Of a DNA stretch of 64,000 nucleotides, positions 18,849 to 27,214 are shown in pieces. The notes under the pieces are model-generated. The model saw only the letters and a list, made by a program, of their open reading frames with translations, made no database searches and had not been told where the DNA came from. Source of the stretch: Pantoea sp. AS-PWVM4 (GTDB lineage Bacteria > Pseudomonadota > Gammaproteobacteria > Enterobacterales > Enterobacteriaceae); contig NZ_ASZC01000006.1 in NCBI RefSeq assembly GCF_000468095.1, positions 124,001 through 188,000 on the forward strand, in the 5' to 3' direction. Position 1 is the stretch's first letter, and the number at the start of each line of letters is the position of its first letter. Both the position numbers and the translations under genes were made by a program.

Positions 18849-20447
18849 TCAATACACCAATGCTTGTCCATCTTTGCGGCTTTCAGTGGCAGCGATATAG
18901 AACCCTTGCGGGTCGCGTACAATCGCCTGGGCACCGCCGAAGTTGTAGCCCTGAAGCGGGTCCTCCACCACAATCTGATGACCCATGCCACGTAGCGCCG
19001 CAATCGCATTACGATCCATCCCGGCTTCAACCACCACTTCGCGCCCCTGTACCACGCGCCAACGCGGGGCATCAATTGCCGCCTGCGGGTTCTGTTTATG
19101 CAGCATGATGCGTAGCGCCATTTGCAAATGGCCCTGCGCCTGCATCGGACCGCCCATCACGCCAAACGACATCAGCGGCTGGCCGTCACCGTCCAGCGCA
19201 AATGCCGGAATGATGGTATGGAACGGACGTTTGCCCCCGGCCACCACATTGGGGTGATCTGGATCGAGCGAGAAGCCTGCGCCACGGTTTTGCAGGCTGA
19301 TGCCGGTGCCGGGGACCACAACGCCAGAACCGAAGCCCATAAAGTTAGACTGAATAAAGGACACCATCATGCCGCTGGCATCGGCGGTGGAGAGATACAC
19401 CGTGCCGCTCTGCTGTGGTGAGCCGTAGGTAAAATCAGAGGCGCGCTCCAGGTCAATCAAGGCGGCACGCTGCTTCAGGTAGTCGTCGCTCAGCAACAAC
19501 TCCGCCGGGAACTCCAGATGGTCCTCATCGGCGACGTAACGTTCGAGGTCAGCCAGCGCCAGCTTCATCGCTTCAATTGACAGATGCAGCCACGGCACGC
19601 TGTCCGGCGTGTAACGACCAATATCACAATGCTCCAGAATGCCGAGGGCGATCAGCGTGGCGATGCCCTGGCCGTTGGGCGGCAGTTCCTGCACCGATCC
19701 CCCGGCGAAGGGCTGCGACAGCAGCGTCACCCAATCTGCACGATGTTGGTTGAGGTCTTCCAGCGTCAGCGCCGCGCCATGCTCGGCAGCGAAGGCGGCC
19801 ATTTGCTGCGCCAGCTCCCCGCGATAGAAGGCTTCACCCTGGGTTTCAGCAATTTTTTGCAGGGTGGCAGCCTGTGCCGGATTGCGGAACACTTCTCCGG
19901 CACGCGGCGGGCGGCCATCCGGCGCAAAGCAGGCGCTGAAGCCGGGTTGACCTTTCAGTTTGTTGTAGCCGCGCTGCCACAGTTGACCAATCAGCGGCGA
20001 AACCGGAAAGCCATCGCGCGCGTATTCAATCGCCGGTTGAGCGAGGGTGGTGAGTGGCAGGGTGCCGAAGCGTTCCGCCAGCGCGACCCAGGCCGAGACT
20101 GCGCCCGGAACGGTGACGGCTTCCCAGCCAATTTCCGGCATAGTTTTTTGCCCGGCGAAGCGTTCCGGGTTCCATGCCGCCGGGGCGCGACCAGAGGCAT
20201 TCAGGCCGTGCAGCGCTTTGCCGTCCCAGATAATGGCAAAGGCATCGCTGCCAATGCCGTTGCCGGTAGGTTCCAGCACCGTCAGCGCCATAGCGGTGGC
20301 AACCGCGGCATCTACGGCGTTACCGCCCAATTGCAACATACGGATACCGGCCTGCGCCGCCAGCGGCTGCGAGGTGGCGACCGCATTGCGTCCCATCATC
20401 GGAGCACGGTGTGAGGCGTAGCTAACGTTAAAATCCAGTTCACTCAT
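18849..20447 (-). CDS. Gamma-glutamyltransferase family protein without signal peptide
   Basis: 532-residue Ntn-hydrolase of the GGT family, which matures by self-cleavage. The expected nucleophile is Thr349 in QSGTVYLSTAD, and substrate-binding GGPMQAQGH and GGGKRPFHTI-like segments follow, as does the C-terminal GATEPRKDG-like ATESRKDG. Unlike periplasmic E. coli Ggt it begins MSELDFNVSYASHRAP with no signal peptide, so it should act in the cytosol. It is the last gene of an operon with a peptide-type ABC transporter, which suggests it hydrolyses an imported gamma-glutamyl compound. YwrD-like enzymes are the closest named group I can recall. Confidence 0.9.
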   Translation of the reverse strand: MSELDFNVSYASHRAPMMGRNAVATSQPLAAQAGIRMLQLGGNAVDAAVATAMALTVLEPTGNGIGSDAFAIIWDGKALHGLNASGRAPAAWNPERFAGQKTMPEIGWEAVTVPGAVSAWVALAERFGTLPLTTLAQPAIEYARDGFPVSPLIGQLWQRGYNKLKGQPGFSACFAPDGRPPRAGEVFRNPAQAATLQKIAETQGEAFYRGELAQQMAAFAAEHGAALTLEDLNQHRADWVTLLSQPFAGGSVQELPPNGQGIATLIALGILEHCDIGRYTPDSVPWLHLSIEAMKLALADLERYVADEDHLEFPAELLLSDDYLKQRAALIDLERASDFTYGSPQQSGTVYLSTADASGMMVSFIQSNFMGFGSGVVVPGTGISLQNRGAGFSLDPDHPNVVAGGKRPFHTIIPAFALDGDGQPLMSFGVMGGPMQAQGHLQMALRIMLHKQNPQAAIDAPRWRVVQGREVVVEAGMDRNAIAALRGMGHQIVVEDPLQGYNFGGAQAIVRDPQGFYIAATESRKDGQALVY

Positions 20448-20456
20448 AACCTTTCC

Positions 20457-21338
20457 TTAATGTGAGTCATTGCGCGGATCGAGCGCGTCGCGCAGTCCGT
20501 CACCCAGCAAGTTGAAGCCCTGCACGGTGAGAAAAATGGCCAGACCGGGGAAGATCGACATCCACGGAGCCTGTTCCAGATAGCCTTTGGCGGTGTTCAG
20601 CATCGCGCCCCACGAGGGCGATGGCGGTTGCTGGCCCAGACCGAGAAACGACAGGCTGGCTTCGGTGATAATTGCCGAAGCAATCGCCAGCGTGGCCTGC
20701 ACCAGAATCGGCGACAGCACATTCGGCAGCACGTAGCGCAGGATGATCCAGCGATCCGGCAGGCCGATGGCGCGTGCGCCGTCGATATACTCTTCATGGC
20801 GAATGGCAATCACCTGGCCGCGCGTCAGGCGGGCGAAAATCGGCATCGCCGACAGGCCAATCGCGATCATCGCGTTGGACAGGCTCGGACCGAGGAACGC
20901 GCCGAGCGCAATCGCCAGAATCAGAAACGGGCAGGCGAGCAGCGCTTCGATAAAGCGCGAGATAATGCCGTCACACCAGCCCTGCCAGTATCCGGCGATC
21001 AGTCCAAGCGGGACGCCAATCAGAATGGCGATCAGCACCGAGATGCAGCCCGCCAGCAGCGAAGTACGTGCGCCCCAAATCAGCCGCGACAAAATATCGC
21101 GTCCCAGTTCGTCGGTGCCGAACCAGTGCAGCACCGAGGGCGCTTTGCGCACCGCGAGAAAGTTGGCTTTGATCGGATCGGCAGGGGCCAGCCAGGGGGC
21201 CAGCAACGCCACCGCGACAAACAGCACCACAATCACCGCGCCGATCAGCGCGCTTTTATTACGCAGAAACTTCTTCAGCACCCGGCGATTCGGCTTTGCT
21301 ACGGCAGGCACAGCGCCAGCGGTTAAGACCTCGCTCAT
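20457..21338 (-). CDS. Peptide-type ABC transporter permease (DppC/GsiD-like)
   Basis: 293-residue inner-membrane permease. A long cytoplasmic N-terminus precedes helix 1 (ALIGAVIVVLFVAVALLAPWLAP), and five further helices follow. The family features are GTDELGRDILSRLIWGART near 75 and the EAA loop ending YIDGARAIGLPDRWIILRYVLPN near 185. It pairs with the adjacent DppB-like permease, 2 bases away, to form the channel. GGT-operon context points to gamma-glutamyl peptides or similar as cargo. Confidence 0.9.
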   Translation of the reverse strand: MSEVLTAGAVPAVAKPNRRVLKKFLRNKSALIGAVIVVLFVAVALLAPWLAPADPIKANFLAVRKAPSVLHWFGTDELGRDILSRLIWGARTSLLAGCISVLIAILIGVPLGLIAGYWQGWCDGIISRFIEALLACPFLILAIALGAFLGPSLSNAMIAIGLSAMPIFARLTRGQVIAIRHEEYIDGARAIGLPDRWIILRYVLPNVLSPILVQATLAIASAIITEASLSFLGLGQQPPSPSWGAMLNTAKGYLEQAPWMSIFPGLAIFLTVQGFNLLGDGLRDALDPRNDSH

Positions 21339-21340
21339 GG

Positions 21341-22285
21341 TTAGCCTCGCATTTTCGGGTTAATTAACAGATACAGCACATCGGCCAGCAGGTTGAGCAG
21401 CAGAAAGCCGATGGCAACCACCAACACCACGCCCTGCACCACGGCGTAATCGCGGTTAAACACCGCATCGACAATCATCTTGCCGAAGCCGGGCAGGGTA
21501 AAAACCTGCTCGGTCAGCACCGCGCCACCCAACAACTCGCCAAACAGCAGGGTGGTGAGGGTGACGATCGGCATCAACGCGTTGCGAAAGGCGTGCTTCA
21601 GCACCACTTTCGGTGCCAGCAGGCCTTTGGCGCGCGCGGTACGGATATAGTCGGCTTTCAGCACCGCAATCATGGAGGCGCGGGTATGGCGCATCAGGGT
21701 GGCGGCAAGGCCGGTGCCGAGCACCAGCGCGGGTAGCAGCAGGGTTTTCAGGTTCTGCGCCATGTCTTCGCTCACCGGCACAAAACCGGACGCCGGCAGC
21801 CATTGCAGATGCACCGAGAACAACAGGATCAGCAGAATCCCCAGCCAGAAGTGCGGCACCGAAATGCCCGAGAGCGCGACAAAATTGGTGGTGTGATCCA
21901 CCCAACTGTCTTTACGTACCGCCGCGAAAATCCCCATGCTGATGCCGATCAGCAGCGCAATCAGCATCGCCAGTAGCGACAGCTCCAGCGTCACCGGCAG
22001 CTTGCTGGCAATCAATGCGGTCACCGGCTCTTTGGTGCGCAGTGACATACCGAGGTCGCCCTTCAGCGCATTGCCGATCCACGCGAAATATTGCGTGGGA
22101 ATCGGGTCATCGAGATGGTATTCGGCGCGTAGCTGAGCGATGACCGCCGGATCGCGCTCCTCACCGGCCATCGCCAGCACCGGGTCGCCCGGCAGCAGCT
22201 TTTGCAGCGCGAACACCATCATGCTCACCAACAGCAGGGTCGGGATGGCCAGCAGCAGCCGTTTAACAATCAGTTCCAGCATCAT
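21341..22285 (-). CDS. Peptide-type ABC transporter permease (DppB/GsiC-like)
   Basis: 314-residue permease of the DppB type, beginning MMLELIVKRLLLAIPTLLLV with helix 1 at the extreme N-terminus. The periplasmic loop carries the family's LLPGDPVLAMAGEERDP. The EAA region is YIRTARAKGLLAPKVVLKHAFRNALMP near 215, and the C-terminus runs VLYLLINPKMRG. Five or six helices are predicted. Immediately follows the binding-protein gene. Confidence 0.92.
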   Translation of the reverse strand: MMLELIVKRLLLAIPTLLLVSMMVFALQKLLPGDPVLAMAGEERDPAVIAQLRAEYHLDDPIPTQYFAWIGNALKGDLGMSLRTKEPVTALIASKLPVTLELSLLAMLIALLIGISMGIFAAVRKDSWVDHTTNFVALSGISVPHFWLGILLILLFSVHLQWLPASGFVPVSEDMAQNLKTLLLPALVLGTGLAATLMRHTRASMIAVLKADYIRTARAKGLLAPKVVLKHAFRNALMPIVTLTTLLFGELLGGAVLTEQVFTLPGFGKMIVDAVFNRDYAVVQGVVLVVAIGFLLLNLLADVLYLLINPKMRG

Positions 22286-22299
22286 CGCTCCTTAGCGGC

Positions 22300-23808
22300 T
22301 TACTGCGCCATGCTCACGCCTGCCAGGCGCACCAGCCCGTCCGGCCAGGCTTTAAAGCCCTGCAATTTTTTCGTCATGCCAAAAATACGTGGCTCAAAGT
22401 AGAGGTAAGCAATCGGCATATCGGTTTGCAGTTGGTTCACTACCTTGGTGTAAAGCGCCTGGCGTTGTGCCTGATCGTTGGTTAAACGCGCCGCGTTCAG
22501 CCATTCATCCACCTGAGGGTTGCTGTAGCGACCATCGTTGAGGGTGCCTTTGCTGTTAATAAACGAATAGATGCTGCCATCGGGATCAGGACGGCCAGAC
22601 CAGCCGGACAGGCTGAGCTGATAATCACCGCGCTGCTGACGATCCAGCAGGGTCGCGAACTCGCTCATTTGCAGATTGAGGTTGAAACCTGCTTCGCTCA
22701 CCATCGCCTGAAGCACCTGACCGACTTGCTGCGCGGTCGGGTTGTTGGTGACCAGCAACGTCAGATTCAGTGGGGTGGTGACGCCCGCCGCCTTCAGCAG
22801 CGCTTTGGCTTTCTCCACATCACGCGCTGGAGTTGGAAGGTTGACGTGATACGGGCTGACCGGGGAAAACGCCTGATTAGCCGGGGTGTACAAACCTTCG
22901 AATGCCACCTGATTCAGCGCATCGCGATCAATCGCCAGCGAGAAGGCTTCACGCACGCGCGGATCTTTCAGCGGGCTGTTGGCATCGACTTTGCCGTTGT
23001 TAATGTTGAAGGTGATGCCCTGATAGCCAAGACCGGTAACTTTCGCCAGCGCCAGCTTGCTGTCGCCTTCGACAGTTTTCACGTCGCTGGCCGCCACGCC
23101 TTCGGTCAGGTCGAGATCGCCCGCGCGCAGGTTGGCGAGGCGCACGGAGGCATCAGGAATCGGCAGGAAAATCACTTTATCGAAGTGGTACGCGCCTTTG
23201 TTCCAGTAATGATCAAAGCGTTTCAGCACGATGCGGTCCTGCTGCACGCGGCTTTCAAACTGGTACGGACCGGAGCAGACCGGATGGGTGGCGAAGTCGG
23301 GTTTCTTCGCGGCTTCTGGCGCTAACATTGCACCGGCACGGTCGGTCAACTGGCTGAGCAGCGCGGCGTCCGGGGTTTTCAGGTGGAATTTCACCTGCAA
23401 CGGCCCGGTCACTTCGACGCTCTGAATCGAGGAGATTTCGCTTTTACGCAGTGAACCCGGCAGGGTCAGCGCACGTTCGATGTTGAATTTCACCGCGTTG
23501 GCATCGAATTTCTCACCATCGTGGAAGGTCACACCGTCGCGCAGGTTCATGGTCAGGGTTTTGCCGTCGTCGCTCCACGCCCAATCGGTGGCGAGGCCCG
23601 GAATCACTTTCAGGTTCTCATCGACATCGACCAGACGGTCGCACATGGCCGCAAACACAAAACGTCCATAGTAGGTACGTGCCAGATGCGGATCGAGCAT
23701 GTCCGGGTCAGCACCCAACCCGATACGAATCACGCTTTCAGCATGGCTGTGCGCACTGGCACCCAGCAACATCAGACCACTAAGGGCAGTTAATAACGCT
23801 TTCTTCAC
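22300..23808 (-). CDS. Periplasmic substrate-binding protein, SBP family 5 (peptide type)
   Basis: 502 residues. A cleavable signal peptide (KALLTALSGLMLLGASAHSHA) is followed by the class C binding-protein fold: GADPDMLDPHLART near 33, the signature FEFHLRDGVTFHDG-like NLRDGVTFHDGEKFDA near 90, and GPYQFES near 175. Relationship to GsiB/DppA-type proteins is clear, but ligand specificity is not readable. Being in one operon with a cytosolic gamma-glutamyltransferase, it probably binds gamma-glutamyl peptides or an opine-like compound. This is an inference from context. Confidence 0.9.
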   Translation of the reverse strand: MKKALLTALSGLMLLGASAHSHAESVIRIGLGADPDMLDPHLARTYYGRFVFAAMCDRLVDVDENLKVIPGLATDWAWSDDGKTLTMNLRDGVTFHDGEKFDANAVKFNIERALTLPGSLRKSEISSIQSVEVTGPLQVKFHLKTPDAALLSQLTDRAGAMLAPEAAKKPDFATHPVCSGPYQFESRVQQDRIVLKRFDHYWNKGAYHFDKVIFLPIPDASVRLANLRAGDLDLTEGVAASDVKTVEGDSKLALAKVTGLGYQGITFNINNGKVDANSPLKDPRVREAFSLAIDRDALNQVAFEGLYTPANQAFSPVSPYHVNLPTPARDVEKAKALLKAAGVTTPLNLTLLVTNNPTAQQVGQVLQAMVSEAGFNLNLQMSEFATLLDRQQRGDYQLSLSGWSGRPDPDGSIYSFINSKGTLNDGRYSNPQVDEWLNAARLTNDQAQRQALYTKVVNQLQTDMPIAYLYFEPRIFGMTKKLQGFKAWPDGLVRLAGVSMAQ

Positions 23809-23825
23809 GGCTTATCTCCAGAGGG

Positions 23826-24887
23826 TTAGGCTTGCTGATTGACCGCCTGCTCGAACAGCGCACGGCGACGTAAAAAGGCGGCGGAGGGTGGCGCAATCAC
23901 AATCGCGCTGCGGTCACGGTTAATCTCCTGCCAGCGGTGGCAGGCGATCTGTCGCCCACCACTCAGTACCTGGTTGATCGGTTCAAACTGGCGACATTCG
24001 GCGGTGGCCCACGGGCAGCGGGTATGGAAACGGCATCCGGTGGGGGGATTGGCCGGATTCGGCAGATCGCCCTGCAACATCGGGATGGAACGGCTGGCTC
24101 CGGGCTGCATCTGCGGTGCAGAAGCGATTAACGCCTGGGTATAGGGATGGAGCGGCGCATCGAAAATTTCATCGACGGTTGCCAGCTCGACAATCTGGCC
24201 GAGGTACATCACCGCCACGCGGTCGCTCATATGACGAATTACCGCCAGACCGTGCGCCACGATGATCATCGTCAGTCCAAATTGCTGCTTCAGGCTCTCC
24301 AGCAGGTTCACCACCTGGGCCTGCACTGAGACATCCAGCGCCGATACCGGCTCATCGCCCAGTAATAATTTCGGCCGCGAGGCGAGGGCGCGCGCAATGC
24401 CGATGCGCTGGCGCTGACCACCGGAAAACTCGTGCGGATAACGCTCCGCCCAGGCTGCGGGCAGACCGACGGTGCGCAACAGCTCCGCCACGCGCGCATG
24501 GCGCGCCTCACGGTTCAGTTTGTCGTGCAACCATAACGGCTCACCGACAATCTCTTGTACCGTCATGCGGGGATTGAGCGAGGCGAACGGGTCCTGGAAG
24601 ATAATCTGTAATTCGCGACGCAATTGGTTAAGGCGCGCCCCGCTGGCGTGGGTGATGCTCTCGCCCTCGTACATCACCTCGCCGCTACTGGCACCGAGCA
24701 GGCGCAGCAGCAGACGTCCCAGCGTCGATTTACCGGAGCCGGACTCACCGACAATCGCCAGGGTTTCGCCTGGCATCACCTGTAATGACACGCGATCCAC
24801 TGCGGTGACGCCGTGATTGCGTTTAAACAGACGATGCGGTCCGGCGAAGGTTTTGCTTAAGTCGCGACATTCTAAAATCGGTTTCAT
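23826..24887 (-). CDS. Peptide-type ABC transporter ATPase (DppF-like)
   Basis: 353 residues. Walker [13 protein letters not shown] near 50, signature [15 protein letters not shown] near 165, Walker [15 protein letters not shown] near 182, H-loop ITIVAHGL-like MIIVAHGLAV. The C-terminal oligopeptide domain has a CRFHTRCPWATAEC cysteine cluster as in DppF/OppF. Its start overlaps the end of the preceding DppD-like gene by 4 bases. Together the two ATPases drive the transporter. Confidence 0.93.
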   Translation of the reverse strand: MKPILECRDLSKTFAGPHRLFKRNHGVTAVDRVSLQVMPGETLAIVGESGSGKSTLGRLLLRLLGASSGEVMYEGESITHASGARLNQLRRELQIIFQDPFASLNPRMTVQEIVGEPLWLHDKLNREARHARVAELLRTVGLPAAWAERYPHEFSGGQRQRIGIARALASRPKLLLGDEPVSALDVSVQAQVVNLLESLKQQFGLTMIIVAHGLAVIRHMSDRVAVMYLGQIVELATVDEIFDAPLHPYTQALIASAPQMQPGASRSIPMLQGDLPNPANPPTGCRFHTRCPWATAECRQFEPINQVLSGGRQIACHRWQEINRDRSAIVIAPPSAAFLRRRALFEQAVNQQA

Positions 24888-25879
24888 GCGATCTCTCCCA
24901 GCGTAACGTGCTGTTCCAGTGGGGCGCGAAAACAGGCCACCTGATGATCGGTTGCCAGCGCGCGCAGCGTCGGACGGTTGTGATGGCAGCGCTGTTCTGC
25001 AAACGGACAGCGGGTAGCGAAACGGCAGCCTGCGGGCATGTTCTCCGGTAGCGGTACGGCGCCGGGAATGGTCGCCAGCGCGCCACTGCGCGCGCTGAGG
25101 CTGGGGATCGATCCCATCAGCCCGATGGTGTAGGGATGTTGCGGATCGTTGAAAATCGCTTCCACCGTGCCGCTCTCCACCACCTGACCGGCGTACATCA
25201 CCGCCACGCGCTGCGCCACTTCCGCCACGACGCCGAGGTCGTGGGTGATCATCAGCACCGCCGTGCCGGTTTCCTGTTTCAGGGTGTTGAGCAGGTCGAG
25301 GATTTGCGCCTGAATGGTGACGTCGAGCGCGGTGGTCGGTTCATCGGCGATCAGCAGTTTCGGCTGGTTGATCAATGCCATCGCAATCATTACGCGCTGG
25401 CGCATCCCACCGGAAAGCTGATGTGGATAAGCCTTGAGACGCATTTCTGCCGCCGGAATCTGCACCTTTTGCAGAATCGATAACGCGGTCGCCATCGCGG
25501 TACGACGATCAACGTTACGGTGGCGTATCACCGCTTCGCTCAGTTGGTCGCCCAGCGTAAAGGCCGGGTTCAGCGAGGTCATCGGCTCCTGAAAAATCAT
25601 CGCCAACTGATTGCCGCGCAGGCTGGCGTAGTCGCTGCTGCTGAGTGCGCGCAGGTCGCGGCCATCAAATCGCATCTCACCCTGTAAAATTTGTGCGCTG
25701 CCGGGTTGCAGGCCCATGAGTGTCAGCGAAGTGATGCTTTTGCCGCAGCCGGATTCGCCGACCAGCGCCAGCGTTTCCCCGGCATGCAGCGTCAGGGAGA
25801 TGTCGTCCAGCACCGTGACCGGCGAGCCGCGAAACTGCACGCGCAGGTTGTTGACCGATAACACAGGTTGGGCGCTCAT
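24884..25879 (-). CDS. Peptide-type ABC transporter ATPase (DppD-like)
   Basis: 331 residues. Walker [13 protein letters not shown] near 38, signature [15 protein letters not shown] near 155, Walker [15 protein letters not shown] near 175, H-loop MITHDLGVV. The C-terminus has the cysteine motif [14 protein letters not shown] and a further ACF, which coordinates an iron-sulfur cluster in some DppD homologues. Coupled by 4-base overlaps to the regulator gene upstream and the DppF-like gene downstream. Confidence 0.93.
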   Translation of the reverse strand: MSAQPVLSVNNLRVQFRGSPVTVLDDISLTLHAGETLALVGESGCGKSITSLTLMGLQPGSAQILQGEMRFDGRDLRALSSSDYASLRGNQLAMIFQEPMTSLNPAFTLGDQLSEAVIRHRNVDRRTAMATALSILQKVQIPAAEMRLKAYPHQLSGGMRQRVMIAMALINQPKLLIADEPTTALDVTIQAQILDLLNTLKQETGTAVLMITHDLGVVAEVAQRVAVMYAGQVVESGTVEAIFNDPQHPYTIGLMGSIPSLSARSGALATIPGAVPLPENMPAGCRFATRCPFAEQRCHHNRPTLRALATDHQVACFRAPLEQHVTLGEIA

Positions 25880-26598
25880 GGCGTCTCCTCATGGCCGGTG
25901 TACAGGGTTTCCATCAGCGCCTGTTGCAGCGCCAGCAGGTGTTCACGCATCGCTGCGGCCGCCTCATGGGGTTGGCGGTTGGCGATATGGTTCAGCAGGC
26001 GCTGATGGTGGTTGTCGTAGTTATCAAGGCGCGCCGGGGTACGCGCCTGCACCCGCAGATGCTGCCAGCCAGGATCGCGGCGCACCGCATCGATGGCATC
26101 GAACAGTCCCAGCATCAGGCGGTTACCGGCGGCTTCGGCAATGGCGCGGTGAAAGGCGCTGTCCCACAGCTCGTGCTGGTCGCCATCTTCCGGCGCGACA
26201 ATGCCCTGCATGCGTTCAATCAGGCGCTTCATCAGGGCGATCTGTTCTTTACTGGCGCGCAGCGCAGCAAGACGCGCCAAACCTGGCTCCAGCTGTAGCC
26301 GCGCTTCCATCACTTCCAGCAGATTCGACTGCTGTGGCAAATCATGCAGCGCCAGTGGCTGCACCGGTGCGGCCGGGCCAACGAAGGTGCCTTTGCCCTG
26401 CTTACGCCAGATGCGGCCTTCTTCTTCCAGCACATCCAGCGCGCGACGGATTTCACGACGACCCACGCCAAAGCGTTCGGCCAGTTCACGTTCGGTCGGC
26501 AGTGCGCGATCGGGCGTGTGCTCCTGCTGTTGAATCAGCTGGCGCAATTGCTCCAGTGCGGAACTGGAGTTGATGGCAGGTTTTGGCGTGTCATTCAT
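25876..26598 (-). CDS. FCD-type GntR-family regulator (FadR subfamily)
   Basis: 240 residues. Winged helix at 12-75 with the GntR pattern RALPTERELAERFGVGRREIRRALDVLEEEGRI and wing QGKGTFVG. The C-terminal FCD ligand domain (about 90-230) has the metal-binding pattern with DSAFHRAIAEAAGNR and HHQRLLNHIANR. It is the first gene of the transporter/GGT operon and likely its substrate-responsive repressor. A perfect inverted repeat lies about 175 bases upstream of its start. Confidence 0.92.
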   Translation of the reverse strand: MNDTPKPAINSSSALEQLRQLIQQQEHTPDRALPTERELAERFGVGRREIRRALDVLEEEGRIWRKQGKGTFVGPAAPVQPLALHDLPQQSNLLEVMEARLQLEPGLARLAALRASKEQIALMKRLIERMQGIVAPEDGDQHELWDSAFHRAIAEAAGNRLMLGLFDAIDAVRRDPGWQHLRVQARTPARLDNYDNHHQRLLNHIANRQPHEAAAAMREHLLALQQALMETLYTGHEETP

Positions 26599-26665
26599 AA
26601 TTGGTTCGCCTGGTTATTCATCAAAGATGTTGCGATGCGATTAAACGCGTCATGCTGCCCTGATC

Positions 26666-26740
26666 GTAGCGGCGCGATTTATCGCGCGCTTAAGCTGTTT
26701 CACGGCTGCTTAGACCTGCGCGATAAATCGCGCCGCTACG
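26666..26740. repeat. REP pair (BIME-like), inverted
   Basis: GTAGC plus the GCGCGATTTATCGCGC palindrome at the left and the reverse complement ending GCGCCGCTACG at the right, spacer about 30 bases. Unlike most copies it lies in front of genes, between the GntR regulator and the guanidine operon. Confidence 0.85.
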
Positions 26741-26773
26741 GGAGGGGGGCTGTTATCAGCTTAGGCAAGAAGT

Positions 26774-26794
26774 GAACCAATTTTTAATTGGTTC
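26774..26794. promoter_or_regulatory. Perfect inverted repeat, possible operator of the GntR regulator
   Basis: Nine-base arms GAACCAATT and AATTGGTTC around TTT. The half AATTGGTTCG occurs again at 26599-26608, directly in front of the regulator start codon. This supports operator use for autoregulation. The site is unproven. Confidence 0.5.
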
Positions 26795-26886
26795 GGTAAT
26801 GAATAAATAACCCTATGATCGTTAAGAAAAAGTTTTTTCGTGCCAGATGAAAAGTGAGAAGGGCGTCAACTTCCAGCCTGTTTGCC

Positions 26887-26903
26887 TGCAACATCCTGGT
26901 GCG
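26887..26903 (+). promoter_or_regulatory. NtrC-like enhancer site
   Basis: TGCAACA, TCC, TGGTGCG matches the NtrC consensus TGCACCA-N3-TGGTGCA with one difference per half. It is about 100 bases upstream of the sigma-54 -24 element, a usual enhancer distance. A weaker TGCA-N6-TGCA pair lies at 26911-26924. Confidence 0.6.
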
Positions 26904-26987
26904 TGGTTGCTGCATCGCTGTGCATCTTTAGGCCGTCCTGGCGCGGTTTTTTATAAATAACCCATATATTTCAATTTGATATAATAT

Positions 26988-27003
26988 TGGCACTTTTTTT
27001 GCC
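26988..27003 (+). promoter_or_regulatory. Sigma-54 promoter of the guanidine operon
   Basis: TGGCAC, TTTTT, TTGCC: the -24 GG (26989-26990) and -12 GC (27001-27002) are exactly ten bases apart, as sigma-54 requires. Transcription would start near 27013, about 50 bases before the riboswitch. The overlapping TATAAT at 26980-26985 has no good -35. Confidence 0.75.
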
Positions 27004-27061
27004 TGACTATTAGCAGATGCAGGAGCGATAGCGGGTAACCGATGTCGCCAGACAATTTGCA

Positions 27062-27152
27062 ATGGGTCACTAGGGTTCCGATCGCGAGATGCTGGTCCGA
27101 GAGTGACCGACCGTCCTCTGACGGTTACACGGCGGGATAAAAGCCCGGGAGG
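27062..27152 (+). ncRNA. Guanidine-I riboswitch (ykkC class)
   Basis: The conserved blocks of the ykkC/guanidine-I aptamer are present in order: ACTAGGGTTCCG, CTGGTCCGAGAG and ACACGGCGGGATAAAAGCCCGGGAG. The stems can be seen: GGTCACT (27065-27071) with AGTGACC (27102-27108), and CCGTC with GACGG (27111-27124). Binding of guanidinium should switch on the transport and carboxylase genes that follow. Confidence 0.93.
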
Positions 27153-27190
27153 AAAGCGAGATCGTTACTCGCCGCCTCCTGCTTTATTCG
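27147..27190 (+). terminator. Expression-platform terminator of the guanidine riboswitch
   Basis: GGAGG (27148-27152) pairs with CCTCC (27175-27179), and GCGAG (27156-27160) with CTCGC (27168-27172), followed by TGCTTTATT. The first arm is also the conserved 3' end of the aptamer, so guanidine-bound aptamer and terminator exclude each other. This is the ON-switch design known for this class. Confidence 0.75.
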
Positions 27191-27214
27191 TCCGCTAACG
27201 TCAGAGGAACCACC

